From contig CAJJDN010000135.1 in NCBI GenBank assembly GCA_905182985.1, forward strand, positions 205,411-269,410: a stretch of 64,000 nucleotides of DNA, in the 5' to 3' direction. This DNA comes from Paramecium sonneborni (Eukaryota; Ciliophora; Oligohymenophorea; Peniculida; Parameciidae). The first letter of the stretch is position 1. Each line of letters opens with the position of its first letter. A model generated the notes under the pieces. That model was not told the DNA's origin. It made no database searches and worked only from the letters and a program-made list of their open reading frames with translations. The translations under genes were made by a program, and so were the position numbers. Positions 25,430-37,841 of this stretch are shown here, piece after piece.

Positions 25430-26606
25430 TATCAAGTATAATCCTAAAATATCTTTAGATTATTTAACATATTACTCTCAATATTTTTATATTATATTAT
25501 AATTTCATATTTTTTATACTTATTTTCTTATTTGGAAGTATTCTAACTTTAGTATTAAAATGATCATACTTCAATTAAGTAAAATCAAATAAAAATGTTA
25601 TAATGTAATATAATAATTAAATGTTTAAAATACTCACTTGAAATCATTATAAACAAATAAGAAGTTCCTTCATTTAGAATCTTCTAGACTTTTGTAAACC
25701 TACAGATATTTTCTAATATGAGATAGTGAATTATTGCATACATAAATAACCTATTAATTGATTTGAGATTTACATGGTATTTGTTTATTAATAAATGAAT
25801 AAAGGAACTAAGATTAGATAGATAGCTTTGAGACATATTGGAACAGAAATTTACAGTAAGATAATTGAAATCTCCAAATTTGACTGTATGGGTAGGTTAT
25901 TCAGCAGAATAGGAGAATTCAACAATTGTATGAAGATTGGCATCCTTAAGCAAATTAAAATCAGTTTGATCATTTGGAACATAACCGTAACATATGTGAT
26001 TATCTAATTAATAGATTGACCTTTTAATTTTATCAAGTCCTGTACAAAAGGCTATGATGTAGTTTTTAAATGAAAAGTCTAGATTGTAATTTTGAGAGAG
26101 TGAGGAGTCAAGATATAAAGTTTATAGTGAGCTTGAATAATGTTTTTGAGATTTGACATGGAATTGATAATGAATTACTTAATCTTCAATGACATTAGCA
26201 AGTATTTTTCTATAAGATATATCTTATTTTTATTTCATACTAACTCGCTTAGTGTTCTTACCAAGATCTAGAGTTGATCCAGAAATAAACACAGGATATT
26301 GTTTAGGATTATAACACTGAAAAATGATTTTTCTATGATTCCATACATCAGTAATACCTATAAAGATTGAAATTAAAATTACGTGTGGGTTCCTTAGTTC
26401 TCATAAGACGATTGGGGCCAAATTCCCATTCAATATCTGTTGGTTAATTAAATTAGGAGATTAAGTATTTGTATTAGAAATCATGAACAGGGATGTCAAG
26501 AGTCCAAAGATGCCCCTATTTAAGAGATTTATGTTACTTGATTCCATTACATTCTTTTGGCTAGTTGTAAAGACCAATTACCAAAGAAGTCAGAATCACC
26601 TGAGAT
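25430..26606. repeat. Contig-overlap duplicate 2, right copy (1,177 bp)
   Basis: Partner of 24252-25428. It continues into the intact 5' end of the starch-binding-domain gene, so gene coordinates should be taken from this copy. Confidence 0.95.
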
Positions 26607-26657
26607 ATAAATAGCATCACCAAATCGAAGTTGATACTGTATTTAGAAGGATAACAT
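25670..26657 (-). CDS. CBM20 (starch-binding) domain protein
   Basis: 305 residues after removing introns of 22, 25 and 23 nt. The start is the ATG at 26655-26657, giving MLSFQIQYQLRFGDAIYI. The first 100 residues match a CBM20 pattern: a beta strand, then ISGDSDFFGNWS (the G-x-x-x-x-L/F-G-x-W signature), then W-N-Q, HLWTLDIPV, FQYKYLI and IEWEFGPNR. CBM20 domains bind starch or glycogen. No hydrolase motif is visible in the remaining 200 residues, which I do not recognise, so this may be a glycogen-associated scaffold or regulator. The left assembly copy lacks the first exon and is not a paralogue. Confidence 0.8.
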
Positions 26658-26832
26658 GTATATTTAAAATATTTAATGATAATCAATTAAGATTATTGTC
26701 ATCTCTTTTGTAATCATGAATAATAGTTCATATTCTCAATGTTACGTATCTAAATGAAATATTATATTTATTATTTTTTAATTCTTTTGTTTAACCTAAT
26801 TACAATTATACCCTCTATAATAATTAAAATAT

Positions 26833-28596
26833 ATGGATATTATAATACCTCAATCTCCTGGATAAATGGTTTACATGTACATTTCAGCCAGAAAATTACT
26901 AAACATAGGTAATTCCGCTATTCAAGACTTCAGATGCCGAGTGTATTCAAAAGAAGACTTCATAGGAGAAACTGAAGTTTGTAAATCAACCGTTGATCCT
27001 GACTTCAAATAACCAATTCCTATATTGTATAAGTTCAATAAAAGATAAAAACTTGTTTTCTAAATTATTGATGCAGATCAAGAATTATCAAGTCAGTTAG
27101 TAAATCAAAATGCTTCTACTTCTATTGTTGGTATTTGTAAACAACCTTTGTCAAAATTAATGGGAGCCAAAAATTCTATAAGCTAATTGAATTTGATGAG
27201 AGGAGATTAAGTTGTAGGAAACATTATTATCCATGTCTCTAGAAAAGGACCTTAAATTATAGGATAAAAACAATAAGGACCAAAAGTAACAGAAATTAAA
27301 TGGCGTTGGGGAGGTATTTAAAATCACTTATTATTATCTAGGTGTCAAATTACTTGATCTTGACTTTTTTAGTAAATCTGATCCATATGCTAAGTTTTAT
27401 AGAGTTAATGGTCAGTAAACAGAGTTAATTCATAAGACTGAAGTCATCAAAAATAATTTAAATCCAAATTGGATGAGTTGGGAAACAACAGAGAATGAAA
27501 TCTGTAAATTCTCTAGAAATCTCTTTGTTGAAGTTAAGGATTATGATAGATTAGGATCAGAGTTGGTATTGTTAAATAATATATTTAGATTGGACATGTC
27601 ACTATTAATTATGACGAAATCAAAATAAACAAAAGAACTGAGTTTCCGTTATTGACAACTAAAGGAAAAAATGCTGGCACATTGAAATTATTAGAATTAG
27701 TTATAATAGAACCATAAGAGGAGTAAGTGGAAATAGTTTAAGAGGAACCAAAAGAAATAACATTTTTAGATTATTTGATGGGAGGATGGCAAATGTCATT
27801 ATAAATTGGTATTTAAATAAATTAAAAATAATAGGAATTGATTTCACTTTCTCAAATTAACCAATAACTAAACCTGATTCTTTACATAAAGTGGATCCTC
27901 ACAAATTAAATTACTATTAATAAGCAATAAAGGAAATTGGAGGAGGAATCATAGCATACGATTATGATAAATAAGTACCAGTATATGGATTTGGAGGAAC
28001 ACCAAAATTACCGAATTATACTAAGAATACAATGGATGATTGTTTTCCTTTGAATGGAAATAAAGATAATCCATTTTGTAATGATGTATAAGGGATTTTA
28101 CAAGCTTATACAGAAGCAGTTCCAAAAATAGTATTTTCAGGTCCAACCTTTATTGCAAATGTCTTAAAAAAAGCATTGGAATTTGGATAAGAGAATGCTA
28201 AAAATAATACATATACAGTATCCATGATTTTAACAGATGGTTAGATAGAAGATTAGTATTTTATTAAATAAATTTGATAGAGATGATGCAATAAAAGTAC
28301 TCCTTGAATGCCAATCATTACCTATGTCTATAATAATAATAGGAGTAGGAGATGAGAACTTCAAATACATGAAATAATTTGATGATCCAAAGTTCCTTAA
28401 GAAACACTCTAAAAATGATGTTAATATTAGAGATATAATTCAATTTGTGTCATTCTAGGATTACAAAAATGACATAGAATAAATGAGTTCAGCTGTTCTA
28501 GATTAATTACCTAGATAGTTTATGGATTATATGCACATTAATAACATCTAACCAATTAAGATGCAATCTGTTCATCTTAGTTAGGCCTATAAATGA
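26833..28596 (+). CDS. Copine (two C2 domains plus copine/VWA domain)
   Basis: 553 residues after removing introns of 28, 23, 26 and 25 nt. Copines are calcium-dependent phospholipid-binding proteins that move to membranes during signalling. C2A is at about residues 10-125 and C2B at about 165-290. The copine-type VWA domain runs from about 330 to the end. C2B keeps calcium-site acids (DFFSKSDPYAKFY and DYDRLGSE). C2A has lost most of them: the loop reads LLNIGNSAIQDFRCRVY. The VWA domain has a MIDAS-like DFTFSN, then GFGG and MILTDGQIED. The start MDIIIPQSPGQ is the first ATG; an in-frame ATG 33 bp later is also possible. Confidence 0.93.
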
Positions 28597-28658
28597 ATGG
28601 ATATAGATCTATATTAATCATTAAAATTAAATGATATTTATTATATTATGAATGATTA

Positions 28659-29788
28659 TCAAACTTGGATGTTTGAGAAGTCCACACTCTTAACAAGTGC
28701 CAAAGCTTACTCGCTAACTCCTAATTCTCTAGTGAATTCATTCTTGGTATTGGTATAGATATCAGTTTCTTCAGCATAGGTATTATTTTCTAATTCTAAT
28801 TCAGCTGTATATTATTTTTAATCAGCAGCTCTTTAATCTCTGAACTCACATAATTAATCAATCTTTTCTAAAATAATATATATTATATTAATAATACCAT
28901 TAGTAGCAGTCAAATCTACTGTGGCTCTATCAATTTATCTTTAGAATTCACGATGTTCATCATCTAATTATTCAAGATAAGCTTCATGATCAATAACATC
29001 TTAAGCTTCTTAAGCTGTTAAATCATTTATTTAATCAACTACAGCATTTCTAAATTCATTAAGAGCATCAACAATATTTTTTAATACATCTTAATTTGAA
29101 AAGTTTTGGTTTGATGCTAAACTTATCAATGCTTTAATCATTGGTGCCATTCTTGATCTAGATCTAATTTTATTTTCAATATTTTTGAGAGTATTTTAGA
29201 ATCTTCTAATTTATAATAATGATGGATTAGTTAATGAAGCAAGAAGAGCTAATGCATCATCAACTGAAGCTGTAGCATCATTTAATTCAGCAACTTATGC
29301 TTCAAATGCTTCATGTTCTTATTCTCTAACTAAGATTGCTTCATCATAATTCTTTCTATTATCTTCTTAATATCCAAGGACTGAGTCTATTTTCTCTTGA
29401 ATCTAAGCTCTTCTTGGATATAATAAATTATCCAAAGTATCTTATGTATTATTTACATCTATTATATTTAATACATATTTTTACCAATTACAGCATCTTA
29501 GATATCTTATTCTAATGAAACAACTAAGGAATTATGTTCATTTGTTCTAATTCTAAAATTCATTTCTAATTCATCTAATTCCTCTTCTAAATCATTTATT
29601 AACTCTTCAATAGCATCAACCAATTCTTAAACTGGTCCTCCAGCCATTGCATGTAACTCTACCAAATGAAGTAAAGCTTTTCCATAATTACTCTTAGCCA
29701 AATCAGCTTAAACTTTTGCCATGTTTCTCTCTTAAACTCTAGCTGTGAAAGCCACAGCAATAAGGGCAATCAGAATAATAGATTTCAT
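28659..29788 (-). CDS. Trichocyst matrix protein precursor
   Basis: 367 residues with one 26-nt intron (29459-29484). The N-terminus is a typical signal peptide (MKSIILIALIAVAFTAR). The chain is almost entirely alpha-helical and acidic, with heptad-like stretches (ELINDLEEELDEM, DQLCEFRDQRAADQ) and very few cysteines. This is the composition of Paramecium trichocyst matrix proteins, which are processed to small polypeptides and packed as a crystal in the secretory trichocyst, expanding on discharge. Known family members are proteolytically matured; a cleavage site is not obvious here. The 5' part (29535-29788) is repeated after the N at 30691 as an assembly duplicate (30692-30945). Confidence 0.9.
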
Positions 29789-30690
29789 TTATTTTATTAT
29801 CAATCACATAAAAACGAATTTTTCACATTATCAACCTTTAATTAATCCAATCAAAACCGTCACTTTCTAACACTCCACCTATCTAAACATTCTCATCTCT
29901 TCTTTTCATCTCTATTCACCACTCTATATTATTAAAATAATCATATTTTTGCATATTTTTTAAAAACCAAAAACGAATTTTTCACATTCTCTCAAAATTT
30001 CTAATTACTTGTTTTCAAAAACATTTATAAGATATTAAATAATGCCCACTATTAATTCTAGTTATTTTCTTACTTTTGAAAGATATTATTTTATTTAATT
30101 ATTTATTTCAACTCAAATTATATAACAAACTGAAGTTTTATCTAAGTATTTTCTTGTAATTTTTACTCAATACTTATTTATTCAGACACATCTTTTATAT
30201 CATCCTTTGAATCAGAAAATCTAAATCTGAATTCTTTCTACTTGTTTTCTTCTATCAAAAATATTATATATTCTTCAAATAATGCATAAACACTGTTTTC
30301 TCAAGAATTTATATATATTCTGAATTAAATCGTATTTATTTATTATATTTTTATGTATCCTTGTTATATTTTTCAACTTAATTTTATAAGATACTCTTTA
30401 AAGGATACCAATTGCTCATTTTTCATTTCTTAGCTCAAAAAATAATAATCAAACTTAGCAATTGTTCTGATGCATGTTTTAATAATAAAATTTAATAGGG
30501 ATTGAGAGGATATTTTAAATAATAAAATTAAATTTTTATTATAAAGCCACAAAAGTTTAACAAAAAAATATCTCTTAGAGAAACTTAAATTAAAAAAGGA
30601 ATAAAAAATGAAATCTACAATATTGTGTATATGATACTATTTTATTGATTATAAAATATTATATAATTGTTGTCTATAAATAAATACATC
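29535..30690. repeat. Contig-overlap duplicate 3, left copy (1,156 bp)
   Basis: Direct copy of 30692-31877, flanking the N at 30691. The spacing is 1,157 bp at the left and 1,187 bp at the right end because this copy lacks 30 bp present at 31821-31850. It contains the first part of the trichocyst matrix gene and its upstream spacer. Confidence 0.93.
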
Positions 30691-30691
30691 N

Positions 30692-31877
30692 TGTTCATTT
30701 GTTCTAATTCTAAAATTCATTTCTAATTCATCTAATTCCTCTTCTAAATCATTTATTAACTCTTCAATAGCATCAACCAATTCTTAAACTGGTCCTCCAG
30801 CCATTGCATGTAACTCTACCAAATGAAGTAAAGCTTTTCCATAATTACTCTTAGCCAAATCAGCTTAAACTTTTGCCATGTTTCTCTCTTAAACTCTAGC
30901 TGTGAAAGCCACAGCAATAAGGGCAATCAGAATAATAGATTTCATTTATTTTATTATCAATCACATAAAAACGAATTTTTCACATTATCAACCTTTAATT
31001 AATCCAATCAAAACCGTCACTTTCTAACACTCCACCTATCTAAACATTCTCATCTCTTCTTTTCATCTCTATTCACCACTCTATATTATTAAAATAATCA
31101 TATTTTTGCATATTTTTTAAAAACCAAAAACGAATTTTTCACATTCTCTCAAAATTTCTAATTACTTGTTTTCAAAAACATTTATAAGATATTAAATAAT
31201 GCCCACTATTAATTCTAGTTATTTTCTTACTTTTGAAAGATATTATTTTATTTAATTATTTATTTCAACTCAAATTATATAACAAACTGAAGTTTTATCT
31301 AAGTATTTTCTTGTAATTTTTACTCAATACTTATTTATTCAGACACATCTTTTATATCATCCTTTGAATCAGAAAATCTAAATCTGAATTCTTTCTACTT
31401 GTTTTCTTCTATCAAAAATATTATATATTCTTCAAATAATGCATAAACACTGTTTTCTCAAGAATTTATATATATTCTGAATTAAATCGTATTTATTTAT
31501 TATATTTTTATGTATCCTTGTTATATTTTTCAACTTAATTTTATAAGATACTCTTTAAAGGATACCAATTGCTCATTTTTCATTTCTTAGCTCAAAAAAT
31601 AATAATCAAACTTAGCAATTGTTCTGATGCATGTTTTAATAATAAAATTTAATAGGGATTGAGAGGATATTTTAAATAATAAAATTAAATTTTTATTATA
31701 AAGCCACAAAAGTTTAACAAAAAAATATCTCTTAGAGAAACTTAAATTAAAAAAGGAATAAAAAATGAAATCTACAATATTGTGTATATGATACTATTTT
31801 ATTGATTATAAAATATTATATATAATTAAAATTAATAAAAATTAATACTATAATTGTTGTCTATAAATAAATACATC
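30692..31877. repeat. Contig-overlap duplicate 3, right copy (1,186 bp)
   Basis: Partner of 29535-30690 with a 30-bp insertion. It starts with a false 3'-truncated trichocyst matrix gene (30692-30945, minus) and ends at the stop codon of the next minus-strand gene. Apart from these the stretch is AT-rich spacer; the true distance between the two genes is about 930 bp. Confidence 0.93.
31821..31850. mobile_element. Candidate retained internal eliminated sequence (IES), 30 bp
   Basis: The right overlap copy has 30 bp that the left copy lacks (junction after 30663). The extra piece begins and ends with TA and replaces a single TA, which is what precise IES excision in Paramecium looks like. 30 bp falls in the shortest and most common IES size class. 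The 5' end, TATAATTA, fits the known consensus TAYAGYNR at all but the G. The other end fits poorly, and the sequence is low-complexity, so an ordinary indel is possible. Because of flanking TA repeats the exact register can slide by 2 bp. Confidence 0.5.
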
Positions 31878-32973
31878 ACAATAATTCAACCTATACATTT
31901 TTAAAAATAACAATGAAGTGAAATTATAGGAGCTCTTGATTAAGTGACATTTTATCCTAAATATTTTAAGAAATTGAATTACATTTAAATTGTTATCAAC
32001 CTAGAAATATATCTTTTTTGGATGCTTTTTGGCATATCTTACCTTAATAATGGATCCACTAATAATTTTAAGTTTAGATTATTAAGATTCTCTCTCTTAA
32101 AGAAGAGTTCCTGTTTGTGTAAGTAGAAAACAGCCTTCATAATCATTAAGATTATGATTAACATTTACAATCCCAATATTGAATATATAATCATCATCTT
32201 TAAGTATTTTTATTTCTACTTTCATGATAACTTTTTTTTATTCTTCTGTTCCTTTAAAATAAGCATAACATTTTTGATCTTATGCTCTGGCAGTTCTGTA
32301 ATTGTTTGTAAATATAATTTCTTTGCTTGATTTATTGGCATCAAATTAATCATTTCTTTATTGAATTTATATTAATGGAATTATTTATTAAGATTCTTTC
32401 AGAATATTAGCTGGTTCCCGAAACTTTAATTATTTTTCAAACAAACCTAAAAAATCAGTTTTTTATAATTGACAAAAATTTAAGATTTAACTTTGCAATT
32501 TATCTAGCTATTGTTAAGTTTTTTAACTAATATCGAATTTTTTGATATAATTATCTAAATAAATATTCAGAATTTCTTTTTCTAAATCATCCTATTTGAT
32601 TATAGCTTATGTGATTTCAATAAACATTTGACGAGGATGTATTTGTTCATAAAATTCATCAAGTTTTCTAGAATTGTTAATTGTACAAAATTTACTATTT
32701 AAAGGTGTTTTAAAAATTTTACAGAGATTCTTTTAATGATGTGATAAGAGTTTGAATACTATTAATGATGGTTAAATAATGCTATTCATTTTATAAACGA
32801 GAGAGATTACTATCATCAAAAAAAGTAATAATCATTTCTCTAAACTTATCAAACTTAATTAATTTATGTTGCTATTATGAATGTAATAATAATTCAGGAA
32901 CAGTATCAATAACTCTTCCTAAATTACAATTAGGATCTGGGCATACCCATCTTATTATTTTTTGATTGTTCAT
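31876..32973 (-). CDS. Hypothetical protein, Paramecium-type, beta-rich C-terminus
   Basis: 350 residues after removing introns of 19 nt (near 32670) and 26 nt (near 31960). It starts MNNQKIIRWVCPDPNC, with an isolated CxxxxC, followed by a long helical middle (residues about 60-200). The last 130 residues look like a beta-sandwich: VIMKVEIKILKDDDYIFNIGI, then INVNHN-type turns, and KIYFQVDNNLN. I recall this general layout from large ciliate-specific families but cannot name a function; a SPRY- or TRAF-like fold is a guess. The stop lies one base past the end of overlap duplicate 3. Confidence 0.72.
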
Positions 32974-33098
32974 TTTATTTTAATGATTATTTTAATAATT
33001 TGAAATGAACATAATTAGTTCCTTTTTTTTCATCTATATTTAAGAAGAATGAGAAAAGAGAATGATTTTTTAATTAATAAATAATATTTATATTAAAA

Positions 33099-34483
33099 AT
33101 GTCTATCGATACAATTTTTATACTTTCTTAAAATGGGTATTCATAAATGTATTAAATAGTGAAATTTTGGCTCATAGAATATTTAAAGGTCTAAAACGTA
33201 AAGACACTTTACCTGAATTTTATACTTAATTTGTGTAATCTTTCAGAGGAACTAATTCTGTAAATTTGTGATGTTGAGTATTGTTTAGGATAAGGAATAT
33301 CCAATAATAAGAATAAAGGATGCCCTTTACCCATTTGTCACATTTTCAGATATAATTATAGGAGCAATAGTAACAGAGGAGATTCCTGTATTACAATTAT
33401 TTGCAACACTTTTTTTGATACTAGATATTCTAAAGTCTTCATTTCCTAATGAATCATCAGAGAAACTTAAGTAGAATATACATTCAATTGGTATAATGCT
33501 TGATTCTGTATTTGATTATGGTTATCCATAAATTACATAAAAGCACGTGCTTGAAAGTATTATTAAACCAGGAGGAATTATTGAAAAAATTGAAGAAAAA
33601 ATTATAGGTAGACAGAATGTGTAAAAAGAAACTGTTTCTTTATTAGAGAAATATATTGATGGTTAAGCAGATGTTCGTGATTATAGTTAATATAGAATTG
33701 TTGAAATTAAGGGAGAAGAAGAAGTTTATTTTGATGTTATTGAATTCTTAGATTGTGTATTTGATAAAAATGGTAGAATTTTAATTGAAGAAATCAATGG
33801 AGAAATCAAAGTTGATTGTAATCTATCAGGAATACCTGAATTATTTGTATTTCTCAATCAAACTAATCAATTTAATGATTATACAGTTCATGAATGTTTA
33901 CTACAAAAAATTGATACTTATGAAAGGGAACGTGTTTTAGCATTTGTTCCACCTTCAGGAACTACTACAATATTTTATTATAATATAAAAGGTATTTCAA
34001 TTAGACCTCCCTTTGAATTTATTCCAAAACTTTAATTCTCCAACAATCAAGTTAAAATTGAATTTCTTCTAAAAAATAGACCCGTCAGAGGTCAATCTTA
34101 TGTAGTTGATGAATTTCATGCAAAATTAACTGTACCCACAGGTGTAACTCTTGGAGAAACAGAAATGGCACAAGGAACACTTTAACAATTAGAAAATGTA
34201 ACTTTTTTATATACATCGATTTATTTAGGCTATTCTTTGGAGAATTGGAAAACTTGAAATTGACTCTTCTATTAGATTGGCTGTAACCTTTACAGCTTCT
34301 GAAGATTAATTTAATATCATTTAATAAGGAAATTTCTTGGTTCAATTAAAATTTATTGTTAATACCTTCAGTCCTTCATAAACCAAAATTGATAAAGTTG
34401 AAGTAAGAAATGGAGCTAAAGTATTAACCAAAAAAGCTAGAAATATAGCGAAGAGTGGCTATTACGAAATTAGATTAAATTGA
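33099..34483 (+). CDS. AP-3 adaptor complex mu subunit
   Basis: 433 residues after removing introns of 23, 29 and 31 nt, matching the usual 420-430 of medium adaptins. The N-terminal longin domain starts MSIDTIFILSQNGEI. The linker DYGYPQITQKHVLESIIKP corresponds to the AP mu 'G(F/Y)P..T....L...I' segment. The mu-homology domain follows, with EEEVYFDVIEFLD, SGIPELFVFLN, ERERVLAFVPPSG and the end KSGYYEIRL. The details fit mu-3 better than mu-1 or mu-2. AP-3 sorts cargo from endosomes to lysosomes and related organelles, with the mu subunit reading tyrosine-based signals. Upstream exons were added because the first standard ATG (33272) begins mid-domain. Confidence 0.9.
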
Positions 34484-34508
34484 TTAATAATTAAATTTGT
34501 ATATTAAA

Positions 34509-37500
34509 ATGATAAATTACCGTCGTCCATTTAAGCATCTTAATTTAAGTATCGATAGTTCTAAATGTCATAAAAATCTCAATAAATTATCTTATACTCT
34601 ACAACCTTCTTCAAAAGTAACTGATGAAGAACTTTTGCTCTTTGAAAATACCTAATTGCAGTTTTAGATTCATTAAAAGGATGCAGAATTAAAAAAGTTC
34701 AAAATTAAATAAAAGTAATGTTAAGTAAATTAAATCTACTAATATATTAGCCTATTATAGGTTTAAATATTGATTCTACTTAACAAAAGTAAAATTTGAA
34801 AAAACTATAACTCTATATTAAATAACTCGAATTAGAATTATTGTAAAAAGGCAAAATAATAGAAGATATGAAAAAGTAGGTAAGTCTGACCAAATTCCAA
34901 GAACTTTCAGTAACTATAATATTTATTATAGATTGAAGCTCTCACATTCTAAACTGAATGTTCAAGACTCTAAAAAAAGTTATCAAAAATAACTGCACTA
35001 CTTAATTAATAGAACAATGGAGTCAACTTATTTGAACTTTATGAAAATTTACAAATGTAAAATTAAAATCTTTAGAATGCTCATAAAATATAATTATCTG
35101 TTATAGATTAATTATAGAATTAATAATAAAACTATTAATAATAAATTGAGTAATTAGAACTACAAAATAAACATTTGTAAATGGACCATAAAAAAGTATT
35201 GCAACTTTTAAATTAAAAAATAACCCCTAAGCAACATAAATTATTTAACAAAACCTAATTTTTACAAGAAAATGAAGAAGTAGCCAAATTATAATTGAAA
35301 ATTACTTAACTATAAAATCAATTGATTAAATATTAGGATAAAAAAGAGAAATACATACAAGAGTTACTATCAATTATAATGGATAAAGAAGATTAAATTT
35401 AAGCCTACGAAGCATAAAAAACAATAATTAAAGAAGTCTCTAAACCTGATTAATAGATATTGGATAAAAAATATTAATAGTGTGTTTAAAACATTAAATC
35501 TTAATATTCTGTTTTAGAAGATGTATCTTGGGATTTTCCTCCTTAACTTAATATAATAAAATAAGTTAGTACAAGGAAAAAATAAAATCCATAAGAATCA
35601 TAAAAATCTTAATTTTTAGAATTTTTTAATTAAAATGAAGAAATATAAAGCTCAAAAAATTTAGATTAATATGATATGGTTCAAAATGAATATAAAACTT
35701 AGAGATTACCAAAAGTTAACTATTTTGAAGTTGAATTTATTGGAAAGAAACTTAAATGCTAATTACAAATAAAAATGATACCGCTAAGCTATATTGACTA
35801 GATATTTGATTAGGATGATGAGGGATCCTAAGAAATGACTGTTGAAGAGTTAATTATTATACTAAGTGCAGAGCCTTTTATGATAGGTGAAGAAAAAGAT
35901 AGAATTCTTGTAGCTAGATATCTAATAGAAGACAATAATTAAGATTACTTTTATTATAATTTATTGAATACAAATTCTGTATCTATTATTAAAAGTGTTT
36001 TTAAGTAACTCTTAGGGAAATATTAACTATTTTCAAAATCGGAAAAATAAAATCTTGAGTANGAATTATTGTAAAAAGGCAAAATAATAGAAGATATGAA
36101 AAAGTAGGTAAGTCTGACCAAATTCCAAGAACTTTCAGTAACTATAATATTTATTATAGATTGAAGCTCTCACATTCTAAACTGAATGTTCAAGACTCTA
36201 AAAAAAGTTATCAAAAATAACTGCACTACTTAATTAATAGAACAATGGAGTCAACTTATTTGAACTTTATGAAAATTTACAAATGTAAAATTAAAATCTT
36301 TAGAATGCTCATAAAATATAATTATCTGTTATAGATTAATTATAGAATTAATAATAAAACTATTAATAATAAATTGAGTAATTAGAACTACAAAATAAAC
36401 ATTTGTAAATGGACCATAAAAAAGTATTGCAACTTTTAAATTAAAAAATAACCCCTAAGCAACATAAATTATTTAACAAAACCTAATTTTTACAAGAAAA
36501 TGAAGAAGTAGCCAAATTATAATTGAAAATTACTTAACTATAAAATCAATTGATTAAATATTAGGATAAAAAAGAGAAATACATACAAGAGTTACTATCA
36601 ATTATAATGGATAAAGAAGATTAAATTTAAGCCTACGAAGCATAAAAAACAATAATTAAAGAAGTCTCTAAACCTGATTAATAGATATTGGATAAAAAAT
36701 ATTAATAGTGTGTTTAAAACATTAAATCTTAATATTCTGTTTTAGAAGATGTATCTTGGGATTTTCCTCCTTAACTTAATATAATAAAATAAGTTAGTAC
36801 AAGGAAAAAATAAAATCCATAAGAATCATAAAAATCTTAATTTTTAGAATTTTTTAATTAAAATGAAGAAATATAAAGCTCAAAAAATTTAGATTAATAT
36901 GATATGGTTCAAAATGAATATAAAACTTAGAGATTACCAAAAGTTAACTATTTTGAAGTTGAATTTATTGGAAAGAAACTTAAATGCTAATTACAAATAA
37001 AAATGATACCGCTAAGCTATATTGACTAGATATTTGATTAGGATGATGAGGGATCCTAAGAAATGACTGTTGAAGAGTTAATTATTATACTAAGTGCAGA
37101 GCCTTTTATGATAGGTGAAGAAAAAGATAGAATTCTTGTAGCTAGATATCTAATAGAAGACAATAATTAAGATTACTTTTATTATAATTTATTGAATACA
37201 AATTCTGTATCTATTATTAAAAGTGTTTTTAAGTAACTCTTAGGGAAATATTAACTATTTTCAAAATCGGAAAAATAAAATCTTGAGTAGCAACTTTAAA
37301 GTATATTTTTGAAAATTCAATATAAATTTTGTGATTTTCTTTAATAGCAAAAACGAAAAAACAATAATTAAAAAGTGAATGAGTGTAGTGTAATCGATTT
37401 TGAAACAGCTCTGAAATCATGTGAAATTACCTTGCTTCCAAGACAAATCGAATATATTTATTTTATAAATTTTTCTTTATGTTCATAATTAGAAACTATA

Positions 37501-37548
37501 CGTGACTCTGAGTTGCTAGATTATTTTTGTAATATTTAATCATAATGA
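34509..37548 (+). CDS. Coiled-coil protein, split by an assembly duplicate
   Basis: It begins 26 bp after the AP-3 mu stop. The true gene is 34509-34834 joined to 36063-37548; the 1,228 bp between are an overlap duplicate, and reading straight through the N at 36062 breaks the frame. So assembled it gives 587 residues after two introns (26 and 22 nt). Residues about 45-280 are glutamine-rich coiled coil (ITQLQNQLIKYQDKKEKY). A folded segment follows (FEVEFIGKKLKCQLQIKMIPL, residues about 370-400) with an acidic patch IFDQDDEG. The C-terminus is helical and could be an EF-hand-like or dimerisation region. No family was recognised; a cytoskeletal or ciliary role is only a guess. Confidence 0.75.
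34835..36061. repeat. Contig-overlap duplicate 4, left copy (1,227 bp)
   Basis: Direct copy of 36063-37289, spacing 1,228 bp at both ends, flanking the N at 36062. It lies wholly inside the coiled-coil gene and is the reason that gene looks doubled. Confidence 0.95.
36063..37289. repeat. Contig-overlap duplicate 4, right copy (1,227 bp)
   Basis: Partner of 34835-36061. It continues without a break to the true 3' end of the coiled-coil gene. Confidence 0.95.
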
Positions 37549-37841
37549 TTGACGTAATTTAAATATTAGAATATCATAAATAATATTTAAAAATATTGAT
37601 TCTATTATCTATAATTGTATTAAAAAATTATAATTTGATGAAAATTGGAGAGTAAGAAAAAAAATAAAAAAGTAACCTCAATAAATTATTCATAAATTTT
37701 GAAAAAAAATTGGAATTAATTCTAATTTTTTTGAAAACTATTAAAGTTATGGATATAGATTATTAAATTTAGAGATATCGCTTAGATTTGAATATTATAT
37801 GTTTATAAATATCACTAGAAATAAATTTAAAAAAGAACAAA

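Noticed and set aside
24252..26606. Apparent tandem gene duplication of the CBM20 gene (and similar ones at the other N sites)
   Set aside because: The copies have constant spacing, are cut at arbitrary points and are separated by one N; contig overlap explains all of them.
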